From: Rhodospirillaceae bacterium
GTDB lineage: Bacteria > Pseudomonadota > Alphaproteobacteria > Rhodospirillales > Rhodospirillaceae
Direction of reading: 5' to 3'
Length of the DNA: 6,239 bases
Assembly: GCA_016937315.1 (NCBI GenBank)
Contig: JAFGWD010000322.1
Location: 1 to 6,239 of the forward strand
Positions within the stretch are counted from its first letter, which is position 1. Every line of letters starts with the position of its first letter. The notes beneath the pieces are model-generated. The model made no database searches and was not told the origin of the DNA. It saw only the letters and a program-made list of their open reading frames with translations. Below are positions 1-5,672 of this stretch, piece by piece. The translations under genes were made by a program, and so were the position numbers.

Positions 1-1
1 G

Positions 2-1375
2 TCTTTGGTGCGGGCCGGATTGGCCGATGGCACCGTGGATATCGTCATCGGGACTCATGCCGTGTTGGCGAAATCAATGTCCTTTGCGCGTCTGGGGTTG
101 CTGATCATCGATGAGGAACAGCATTTCGGTGTTGCTCACAAGGAACGCTTAAAGCAGTTGAAATCCGATGTGCACGTGCTGACGCTGTCGGCCACGCCGA
201 TTCCTCGGACCCTGCAAATGGCATTGTCCGGGGTGAAGGAATTGAGCCTGATTGCCACCCCGCCGGTGGATCGGTTGGCGGTCAGAACCTTTGTCTTGCC
301 ATTTGATCCAGTGATCGTGCGCGAGGCGATTTTGCGCGAGCGTTTTCGTGGCGGGCAGACGTTCTATGTATGCCCACGGATTAAGGACATTGATGTCGTT
401 CTGGAGCGTTTGCACCGCATGGTGCCGGATATCCGCGTGACTGTGGCGCATGGACAAATGGCGGCAAAAACCCTGGAAGACGTGATGACCGCGTTTAGTG
501 ATGGGGCTTTTGATGTTCTGGTGTCCACCAACATCATCGAATCCGGTATAGATTTGCCAAACGTCAACACCATCGTCATCCACCGTTCTGATCTGTTTGG
601 TTTGTCACAACTCTACCAATTGCGTGGTCGTGTTGGACGCGGCAAAGCGCGTAGTTATGCCTATCTGACGCTGCCTCATGACCGTGCCGTCGGCACGGTG
701 GCCATGAAGCGGCTGAATGTCATGCATTCCCTGGATAGCTTGGGGGCAGGATTCACGCTGGCCAGCCATGACATGGATATTCGTGGCGCGGGCAATTTGC
801 TGGGCGATGAACAGTCGGGACATATCCGCGAAGTTGGTGTCGAATTGTATCAGCACTTGCTGGAAGAAGCGGTGGCCGCAGCACGTGCGGGAGGCCTGGA
901 AGAGGATGCGGCGGAGACATGGTCGCCGCAGATATCCCTTGGCATGCCGGTTTTAATTCCAGATACTTACGTCGCTGACTTAAGTGTCAGACTTAACTTA
1001 TATCGCCGTATTGCGGCGGTTGCTGCACGAGAGGACATTGAATCTCTTGCGGCCGAAATGATTGATCGTTTCGGGGCGTTGCCGCGTGAGGTTGAAAATC
1101 TGTTCGATGTCGTGGCACTGAAGGTTTTGTGCCTGAGGGCCAATGTTGAGCGGTTTGACGCCGGGCCGAAGGGAGGCGTCGTTGGTTTCCGCAACGGCAG
1201 CTTCCCCAATCCTATCGGATTGGTTGGCTACATTTCAAAGAATGTCGCGACGATCCGAATCAAACCGGATCAGAAGATGGTCATTATGCGGCGCTGGGAT
1301 GACCCGGAAATCCGCTTGTCCGGAGCCCGGCGGATTATGGAAGCGTTGGTGGAAATCGCGGAAGCGGCGGTGTGA
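2..1375 (+). CDS. mfd: Transcription-repair coupling factor Mfd, C-terminal part (5' end outside window)
   Basis: Mfd is a cytoplasmic DNA translocase that pushes or removes RNA polymerase stalled at lesions and recruits UvrA for nucleotide excision repair. About 457 codons are present, well under half of a usual Mfd of about 1,150 residues. The frame is open from the first bases, and the TTG at position 5 is an internal Leu codon, not a start. Counting from that codon, helicase motifs appear in order: GTHA (16-19), DEEQ Walker B box (36-39), SATPIPRTL (62-70), ESGIDLP (179-185) and QLRGRVGR (205-212). The TRG (translocation) motif region follows at about 257-280, with DMDIRGAGNLLGDEQSG. From about residue 308 comes the TRCF C-terminal domain, beginning with an ISLGMPVLIPD-type stretch, which in Mfd masks the UvrA-binding region. 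DEEQ plus the TRG and TRCF domains separate it from the related RecG. The last 41 bp overlap the convergent oxidoreductase gene. Confidence 0.97.
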   Translation, partial: SLVRAGLADGTVDIVIGTHAVLAKSMSFARLGLLIIDEEQHFGVAHKERLKQLKSDVHVLTLSATPIPRTLQMALSGVKELSLIATPPVDRLAVRTFVLPFDPVIVREAILRERFRGGQTFYVCPRIKDIDVVLERLHRMVPDIRVTVAHGQMAAKTLEDVMTAFSDGAFDVLVSTNIIESGIDLPNVNTIVIHRSDLFGLSQLYQLRGRVGRGKARSYAYLTLPHDRAVGTVAMKRLNVMHSLDSLGAGFTLASHDMDIRGAGNLLGDEQSGHIREVGVELYQHLLEEAVAAARAGGLEEDAAETWSPQISLGMPVLIPDTYVADLSVRLNLYRRIAAVAAREDIESLAAEMIDRFGALPREVENLFDVVALKVLCLRANVERFDAGPKGGVVGFRNGSFPNPIGLVGYISKNVATIRIKPDQKMVIMRRWDDPEIRLSGARRIMEALVEIAEAAV

Positions 1376-2030
1376 AGTTGCCGGTTTTCCAGTGATTATC
1401 TTCCTCTCCAGCGGCTGCAACGTCGAGCAGGCGGAGCAGGACCTCCGGTTCGTGTGCGCCGGTGATGGTGAAGGCGTCGTTTAAGACGAACAGAGGGACA
1501 CCCAGAGTTCCAGCGTGCTGCGCGGTTTCGGCTTCGGCACGTAGGGTTTCCACCATATCGGTATCTGCGAGGGCCTCCGCGATGCGGGGGGCGGAAAGGC
1601 CGGATGCCAGGCCGATATCCCGCAGAACATCAAAGTCCCCGATATCGTGTCCCTGTAGAAAATGCGCGGCAAAGACTGCGGCGGCAACCTCGGTCTGTTT
1701 GCCGGAGCGGTGGGCGAGTCGAATCAGAAGATGCGCTGGCATGGTGGGGGGAACACGACGGATTGCCTTAAAGTCAAAGGAGAGGCCGACTGAACGACCG
1801 ATCTCTTCCAAAGTCGTCAAGAGGCGTTGAGCACGCTGTGTGCCCCCGAATTTGCGCTCGACATAAACGGAGAACGCGATGCCTTCATCCGGCAGGTCGG
1901 GGTTGAGAAAATAAGGTCGCCAAATGATGGTGGGTTTAATTTGGGGGCGTTGCGCCAAGGCGAGGGCAAGGCGCTTGTGGCCGATGAAGCACCAGGGGCA
2001 GATGGCATCGAAATGTATGGCGATCCGCAT
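1335..2030 (-). CDS. FrnE-like DsbA-family thiol-disulfide oxidoreductase
   Basis: This 231-residue protein belongs to the thioredoxin-fold DsbA/FrnE group (2-hydroxychromene-2-carboxylate isomerase-like). Seen: an N-terminal beta strand leading into a CPWC redox motif (11-14), the WRPYFLNPDLPDEG segment (37-50) typical of FrnE proteins, RRVPPTMPAHLLIRLA (91-106) in the helical insertion, and the cis-proline loop GVPLF (177-181). A final FTITGAHEPEVL (187-198) matches the family's terminal strand and helix. There is no signal peptide, so it probably acts in the cytoplasm. Its substrate cannot be told. The ATG lies 14 bp after the stop of the upstream signalling gene and lacks a clear Shine-Dalgarno sequence, so translation may be coupled. 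The usual family fold ends near residue 207. About 24 extra Pro-rich residues follow, and the last of these codons are antisense to mfd. Confidence 0.9.
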   Translation of the reverse strand: MRIAIHFDAICPWCFIGHKRLALALAQRPQIKPTIIWRPYFLNPDLPDEGIAFSVYVERKFGGTQRAQRLLTTLEEIGRSVGLSFDFKAIRRVPPTMPAHLLIRLAHRSGKQTEVAAAVFAAHFLQGHDIGDFDVLRDIGLASGLSAPRIAEALADTDMVETLRAEAETAQHAGTLGVPLFVLNDAFTITGAHEPEVLLRLLDVAAAGEEDNHWKTGNFTPPLPRFPPTLP

Positions 2031-2044
2031 GGATTTTACGAGGA

Positions 2045-3352
2045 TCAGTTGAGGCTGGCACGGGCACGCAACAGGATGCGTTCAGCATCGTCGTTGGGTT
2101 CTGTGCCTGCGACACCGATAAGGGGCCAGATTTTTACCGGTCGATAAACATCCGGGACGGCAAAGTCGGTGAAGGTAAGGACCCCGGCGATGCGGTTCAT
2201 CACATATTGGGCTTCGGATGGCAGTGTATCGGGAAGAACAACGACGAAGTCCGAATTGCTGATGCGGACGGCCATATCCTCAACGCGGATCAGGCGCGAT
2301 AGCCAGCGTGCCAGTTGCTCCGACAAAATCTGACAAGCGATTTCTCCGGCCTCTTCCAAAAGGGACGCCGCTTCGGGAAGGTGGAGGTGGACCACGCTGA
2401 GGGCACGATCAAGGTCTTTTGCAATCGTCAAACGTGCGGAAAGATAAGGTTGTAGAAAAGTTTCAGTATAGACCGCTTGGCGAGGATGTCCGGTCGCTTC
2501 CGTCAGGGTGCGGCGAAGGGCGTCGCGAACGGCGTTGCGGCGCATCTGCAGATTAATAAGGGCTTGAGCCTCTTGTTGTAGGACAGCCTCATCATCCGTG
2601 TCATGCAAAACGCGGCTGGCCCCGGAACGATAAAGATCACGACAATCCTCCGCCGAGATATCTGGAATGCGGACCAAAGACGGTAAATTAAAAAGGCGCG
2701 GGTTGTCGCGCATGTCACGGCAAAAAGAGATGATTTCGTCTAGCATGGTAACAGGGGCATCAATGATTGCGACATCAAAGAAACCAGGGCCGGTGACAAT
2801 GGATTCGGCCTCAGCTATGGAGGCCGCAGCCTCCCAGGTGGTATCACCACTCAGGAAGTTTTGTGGCAAGGTGACCGGGGGGTTGAGAGATACATAGAGG
2901 GCGCGGCAAGGGGCCGCCGCCACGGAAAATTGAGGCTTGGACAAAGATGTGGAGCGCAAGTGCAGCTCCGCCTGCATGGTGGACAGCCGGAACAAGGGCT
3001 GCAAGCGAAAGACCATGGCGTCGGCGTCCAGGTTCGTGGGCAGGACATCATCAACGCGGGGTCGTGTTGGGCTGCTATGCCAGCTTTCAGCCTTTGCGAT
3101 GTCTAAGGCGATGGGGACATCGGTGGTCTTGGGGTTTGCACGCAGGGCTTGCAACAATGCCAGCACGGCACCGTCCTCGGACATTTCGCCGATCAGAACA
3201 ACGTCTGGAAGGGTGTTTTCTATGGTGTTCAGGGCGTCCCGAGCATCGGTATGTACGGTGACCCGATATCGAGCGTGTTCAAAAAACGCACCGACATGAA
3301 GCGAACGCTCACGGTCCTGAGAAACGATGCAAAGGTTGCCGATGTTGGTCAT
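2045..3352 (-). CDS. PopA/PleD-like protein: two receiver-like domains plus degenerate GGDEF domain with intact I-site
   Basis: This 435-residue cytoplasmic signalling protein has the domain order of PleD and PopA. Receiver-like domain 1 (about 5-122) has Gly55 in VVLIGEM where the phosphoacceptor Asp belongs, and its TKP motif reads TNL (106-108). Receiver-like domain 2 (about 150-270) keeps a candidate phosphoacceptor, Asp198, in FFDVAIIDAP. The GGDEF-like domain (about 285-435) has SNSDF (365-369) in place of GGDEF, and the metal-binding DxDxFK segment is replaced by HLHLPEA. RVED (356-359) lies exactly five residues before SNSDF, which is the placement of the RxxD inhibitory site that binds c-di-GMP. 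Known: Caulobacter PopA has the same architecture, is catalytically dead and binds c-di-GMP through its I-site. Inferred: this is a c-di-GMP effector, not a cyclase. Orthology to PopA is unproven, so no symbol is given. The ATG at 3352 has no strong Shine-Dalgarno. It is probably co-transcribed with the downstream oxidoreductase gene. Confidence 0.85.
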   Translation of the reverse strand: MTNIGNLCIVSQDRERSLHVGAFFEHARYRVTVHTDARDALNTIENTLPDVVLIGEMSEDGAVLALLQALRANPKTTDVPIALDIAKAESWHSSPTRPRVDDVLPTNLDADAMVFRLQPLFRLSTMQAELHLRSTSLSKPQFSVAAAPCRALYVSLNPPVTLPQNFLSGDTTWEAAASIAEAESIVTGPGFFDVAIIDAPVTMLDEIISFCRDMRDNPRLFNLPSLVRIPDISAEDCRDLYRSGASRVLHDTDDEAVLQQEAQALINLQMRRNAVRDALRRTLTEATGHPRQAVYTETFLQPYLSARLTIAKDLDRALSVVHLHLPEAASLLEEAGEIACQILSEQLARWLSRLIRVEDMAVRISNSDFVVVLPDTLPSEAQYVMNRIAGVLTFTDFAVPDVYRPVKIWPLIGVAGTEPNDDAERILLRARASLN

Positions 3353-3392
3353 GTTTCTGAGTCTTTGCTGTGAACGGATGCGCTGTTTGTGG

Positions 3393-3422
3393 ATAGTACG
3401 CTAAGACAATCCGCAATACCAA
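3393..3422 (-). promoter_or_regulatory. Weak sigma-70-like promoter candidate for the PopA-like gene
   Basis: On the minus strand a TTGGTA box (3422-3417) and a TACTAT box (3398-3393) are 18 bp apart, each matching four of six consensus bases. They lie about 40-70 bp upstream of the ATG at 3352. The position is sensible, but matches this loose are common by chance. Confidence 0.25.
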
Positions 3423-3454
3423 GTTTCCATGAAGTTGTGCCCCCATGGTGTATG

Positions 3455-3473
3455 GAAAAGAGGCTATCTTTTC
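3455..3473. repeat. 19-bp perfect palindrome (7-bp arms, 5-bp centre) in the divergent intergenic region
   Basis: GAAAAGA (3455-3461) and TCTTTTC (3467-3473) are perfect inverted arms around GGCTA. It lies about 100 bp upstream of the PopA-like start and 29 bp upstream of the PhoB-box candidate. The size fits the operator of a dimeric regulator. A small RNA hairpin is also possible. No regulator gene is visible in the window, so the role is unknown. Confidence 0.4.
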
Positions 3474-3501
3474 AAGGGTACATCCGCTTTATCTCCAACC
3501 T

Positions 3502-3519
3502 GTATCACATTTCTATCAC
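3502..3519 (+). promoter_or_regulatory. Candidate PhoB box upstream of phnCDE
   Basis: GTATCACATTTCTATCAC holds two TATCAC half-sites starting 11 bp apart with an A/T-rich spacer. This is the layout of the PhoB box (two CTGTCAT-type heptamers separated by four bases), with a G-to-A change at the same place in each half. It lies about 85 bp before the phnC start on the coding strand, where it could replace a -35 box. Only poor -10 candidates follow (near 3529-3534), as is common for PhoB-activated promoters. It implies induction by phosphate starvation. This rests on similarity to the known consensus only. Confidence 0.55.
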
Positions 3520-3547
3520 AAATTTTTCTTCTCTGGGAAAACGACAG

Positions 3548-3562
3548 CGCAAAGAATTTGCG
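3548..3562 (+). other. Short hairpin in the presumed phnC mRNA leader
   Basis: CGCAAA (3548-3553) and TTTGCG (3557-3562) form a perfect 6-bp inverted repeat with a 3-nt loop, extendable by a G.U pair (3547 with 3563). It falls between the PhoB-box candidate and the phnC ribosome binding site. No T-run follows, so it is not a terminator. It could be chance. Confidence 0.25.
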
Positions 3563-3603
3563 TAAAGGTGCGGCCCGTCGACTGAAACAGGCGGGGCGAA
3601 GTG

Positions 3604-4500
3604 ATGACGGCCATTCAAATTGCGAACCTGAGTAAGACATTCGGCAAAAGCCCGAAAGGACGAGACGGTACGCATCGAGCCCTTGATGACATTTCCTTAT
3701 CCATTGGTCGGGGGGAAATGGTGGCGCTGATCGGTGCCTCTGGTTCTGGGAAATCGACATTGATCCGTCATGTCAGCGGTCTTTTGGTGGCGGATCGTGC
3801 AAAGATCGGCAGATCCTCCAAAGTTTCCATCAATGGATGCGTTGTGCAGAGCAATGGCCGATTGAATGGCAATGTGCGGCGTCTGCGTGTTGAGGTTGCG
3901 GTCATCTTCCAACAGTTCAACTTGGTTGGGCGCTTGTCGCTTTTAGAAAATGTGTTGTTGGGGGGGCTTGGGCGCATTGGTTTCTGGCGCGGTTCTTTGG
4001 GGCGTTTCAATCGTACCGAAAAGCTCGCGGCCATGGAGGCTCTGTCTCGTGTTGGTATGGAGGCATATGCCATGCAACGCGCGTCGACCCTTTCTGGGGG
4101 GCAGCAACAGCGTGGTGCCATTGCGCGGGCTTTGGTGCAAAAGGCCTCAATTATTCTGGCTGATGAGCCGATTGCTTCATTAGATCCGGAAAGCGCACGG
4201 CGCGTCATGGACTCTCTTGCCACGATCAATCGTGAAGATGGCACCACGGTCGTGGTGTCTCTGCATCAAGTTGCTTATGCCAAGAAATATTGCCCCCGGT
4301 CTGTTGCCCTCGCCCACGGGAAGGTTCTCCACGATGGACCAAGCGCCGCTCTCGACCTTGAGACGCTATGCACCTTGTACGGCGCACAGTGCGAAGACCT
4401 TGTGATGGATGAAACCTTGGGTGCGGTGACCGTGCCGTGCATTCCGGCTGCTGTTGCCGTTCCTCCTCCCTTGCGTGCCGTCGGTTGTAACGGTGATTGA
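3604..4500 (+). CDS. phnC: Phosphonate ABC transporter, ATP-binding protein PhnC
   Basis: PhnC is the ATPase that powers phosphonate import through PhnE on the inner face of the cytoplasmic membrane. Seen, numbered from the ATG at 3604 (298 residues): Walker A GASGSGKS (44-51), Q-loop FQQFNL (102-107), signature LSGGQ (163-167), Walker B IILADEP (183-189, catalytic Glu188), D-loop IASLD (190-194) and H-loop His221 in SLHQVAYA. The FQQFNLVGRLSLLENVLLGGLG stretch and the phnD/phnE neighbours make PhnC the best family call. I chose ATG 3604 over the in-frame GTG at 3601 because the purine-rich AGGCGGGG (3589-3596) is 7 nt from the ATG but only 4 nt from the GTG. The protein is longer than E. coli PhnC (262 residues), mostly through a C-terminal tail of about 30 residues rich in Val, Ala and Pro with two Cys. 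It is the first gene of the importer operon. Confidence 0.95.
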   Translation: MTAIQIANLSKTFGKSPKGRDGTHRALDDISLSIGRGEMVALIGASGSGKSTLIRHVSGLLVADRAKIGRSSKVSINGCVVQSNGRLNGNVRRLRVEVAVIFQQFNLVGRLSLLENVLLGGLGRIGFWRGSLGRFNRTEKLAAMEALSRVGMEAYAMQRASTLSGGQQQRGAIARALVQKASIILADEPIASLDPESARRVMDSLATINREDGTTVVVSLHQVAYAKKYCPRSVALAHGKVLHDGPSAALDLETLCTLYGAQCEDLVMDETLGAVTVPCIPAAVAVPPPLRAVGCNGD

Positions 4501-4554
4501 AGGCGTTCAAGGGCTCTTGCCGTAGACCATTCCTTTTTTCTCACTGTCGTAAAC

Positions 4555-4560
4555 GAGGAG
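4555..4560 (+). promoter_or_regulatory. Ribosome binding site of phnD
   Basis: GAGGAG lies 10 nt before the ATG at 4571 and is the clearest Shine-Dalgarno sequence in the window. It fixes the phnD start and fits the higher expression expected of a periplasmic binding protein. Confidence 0.75.
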
Positions 4561-4570
4561 ATACACCATC

Positions 4571-5590
4571 ATGTTGCGGAAAATCTTGGTTGCTTCGGTT
4601 GCTGCTGCGGCATTACTGACGGCGGCTTCCGGGGCATCGGCCCAAATGCCCAAAGTCCTGAAGTTTGGGATTATTTCTACGGAATCTTCACAGGCGTTGA
4701 AGGCGGGGTTTGATCCTTTTCTGAAGGATATGGAAAAGGCTTTGGGCGTCAAAGTGAAGCCGTTCTTTGCCCCGGATTATGCCGGGATCATCGAGGGCAT
4801 GCGCTTTGACAAAGTGGATATCGCTTGGTTGGGTAACAAATCGGCTTTGGAAGCTGTGGATCGTGCCGGTGCCGAAATTTTCGCGCAGACCGTGGATGTC
4901 ACAGGCAATCCCGGTTACTGGTCGCTTCTTCTGGTACACAAAGACAGCACGATTAAGTCCTTAAAGGACGTTCTGACCTGTGACAAAAGCCTGACTTTTG
5001 GAAACGGCGATCCGAATTCGACGTCCGGTTTCTTGGTGCCCAGCTATTACGTTTTTGCCAAGAACAAAGTCGATCCCAAGGCATGCTTCAAGGTTGTGCG
5101 TAACGCCAGTCATGAAGTCAATGCCATGGCGGTTGCCAACAAGCAGGTGGATGTTGCCACCAACAATACCGAATCCATCGACCGTTTGAAGAAAGTCCAT
5201 CCGAAAGAAGCCGGTGAAATCCGCGAAATCTGGCGCTCTCCGTTGATCCCGGCGGATCCCATCGTGTGGCGTAAGAACCTGGATAATGATGCCAAGGACA
5301 AGATCTATTCCTTCTTCCTGCGCTATGGCCGTACTGGCGATTTGAAGAAAATCAAGCATGAGCATGATGTCTTGGCAGATATGTCTTCTGGCTGGGCACC
5401 GTTCATCGCGTCGTCTGACCTTCAGTTGATCCCGATTCGTCAAATGCAGGCCTTCCGCGACAAGATGAAGGCCGAGGCCAACACGGGCATGGATCCCAAA
5501 GAAAAAGCGGAAAAGATTGCTAAGTTGGATGCCCAGTTGAAGGCATTAGACGAACTGGCAAAAGCATCTGAGTTCCGTAACGCCGAGTAA
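4571..5590 (+). CDS. phnD: Phosphonate ABC transporter, periplasmic substrate-binding protein PhnD
   Basis: PhnD captures phosphonates in the periplasm and delivers them to PhnE. The 339-residue precursor starts with a classic Sec signal peptide: MLRK, a hydrophobic Val/Ala/Leu core, and a likely cut after GASA at residue 24. The body closely resembles E. coli PhnD as I recall it, with FFAPDYAGIIEGMRF, GNGDPNSTSGFLVP, VANKQVDVATNNTE and SPLIPADPIVWRKNL. The residues contacting 2-aminoethylphosphonate in E. coli PhnD (mature Tyr47, Tyr93, Ser127, Thr128, His157, Glu177, Asp205) correspond here to Tyr70, Tyr116, Ser150, Thr151, His181, Glu201 and Asp229. All are conserved, including the two acids that hold the amino group. 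2-Aminoethylphosphonate is therefore the most likely ligand, by inference. A Lys/Glu-rich C-terminal helix region (about 295-335) follows. The gene sits 70 bp after phnC and 82 bp before phnE. Confidence 0.97.
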   Translation: MLRKILVASVAAAALLTAASGASAQMPKVLKFGIISTESSQALKAGFDPFLKDMEKALGVKVKPFFAPDYAGIIEGMRFDKVDIAWLGNKSALEAVDRAGAEIFAQTVDVTGNPGYWSLLLVHKDSTIKSLKDVLTCDKSLTFGNGDPNSTSGFLVPSYYVFAKNKVDPKACFKVVRNASHEVNAMAVANKQVDVATNNTESIDRLKKVHPKEAGEIREIWRSPLIPADPIVWRKNLDNDAKDKIYSFFLRYGRTGDLKKIKHEHDVLADMSSGWAPFIASSDLQLIPIRQMQAFRDKMKAEANTGMDPKEKAEKIAKLDAQLKALDELAKASEFRNAE

Positions 5591-5604
5591 GACCAAGGTT
5601 TGTT

Positions 5605-5643
5605 GGCGATCACTCGGGAACATATGCGTCTCGGGTGGTCGTC
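5605..5643 (+). other. Long RNA hairpin between phnD and phnE
   Basis: Bases 5605-5619 pair with 5629-5643 without interruption: 15 pairs, four of them G.U (5606/5642, 5610/5638, 5614/5634, 5617/5631), around the 9-nt loop ACATATGCG (5620-5628). On the opposite strand those four would be A.C mismatches, so the fold favours the phn sense transcript. No T-run follows, which argues against an intrinsic terminator. It starts 14 nt after the phnD stop and ends 29 nt before the phnE start. By analogy with structures between binding-protein and permease genes in other ABC operons, it may protect the phnCD message from 3' decay or dampen phnE expression. That role is inferred. Confidence 0.6.
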
Positions 5644-5655
5644 CGGCATCCAAGT

Positions 5656-5666
5656 GGAGAAAAGGG
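5656..5666 (+). promoter_or_regulatory. Ribosome binding site of phnE
   Basis: The purine run GGAGAAAAGGG precedes the ATG at 5673. Its AAGGG part ends 6 nt before the start and supports that start codon. Confidence 0.55.
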
Positions 5667-5672
5667 TTCGAT

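Noticed and set aside
149..583. Open frame of 144 codons on the minus strand inside mfd
   Set aside because: It lies fully antisense to conserved Mfd helicase motifs, and its His/Arg/Gln-rich translation matches no family I know.
3501..3520. Reading the TGTATCAC...TATCACA stretch as a CRP/FNR site
   Set aside because: CRP and FNR sites are inverted repeats. The arms here are direct repeats with an 11-bp period, which fits PhoB instead.
3429..3635. Open frame of 68 codons on the plus strand across the divergent intergenic region
   Set aside because: It covers the PhoB-box candidate and runs into phnC in another frame. It has no ribosome binding site and no recognisable protein features.
3768..4247. 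Open frame of 159 codons antisense to phnC
   Set aside because: It mirrors the Walker and signature region of phnC, and its low-complexity Arg/Pro/Ser composition is typical of a shadow frame.
4497..4539. Possible terminator after phnC: TTGAA/TTCAA stem (4497-4510) and a T6 run (4534-4539)
   Set aside because: The stem has only five A/T-rich pairs and the T-run lies more than 20 nt beyond it, so the parts do not form an intrinsic terminator.
4544..4554. CTGTCGTAAAC before phnD resembles half a PhoB box
   Set aside because: No second half-site occurs 11 bp up- or downstream, and it abuts the Shine-Dalgarno sequence of phnD.
4961..5443. Open frame of 160 codons antisense to phnD
   Set aside because: It opposes the best-conserved part of PhnD and has no family resemblance or upstream signals.
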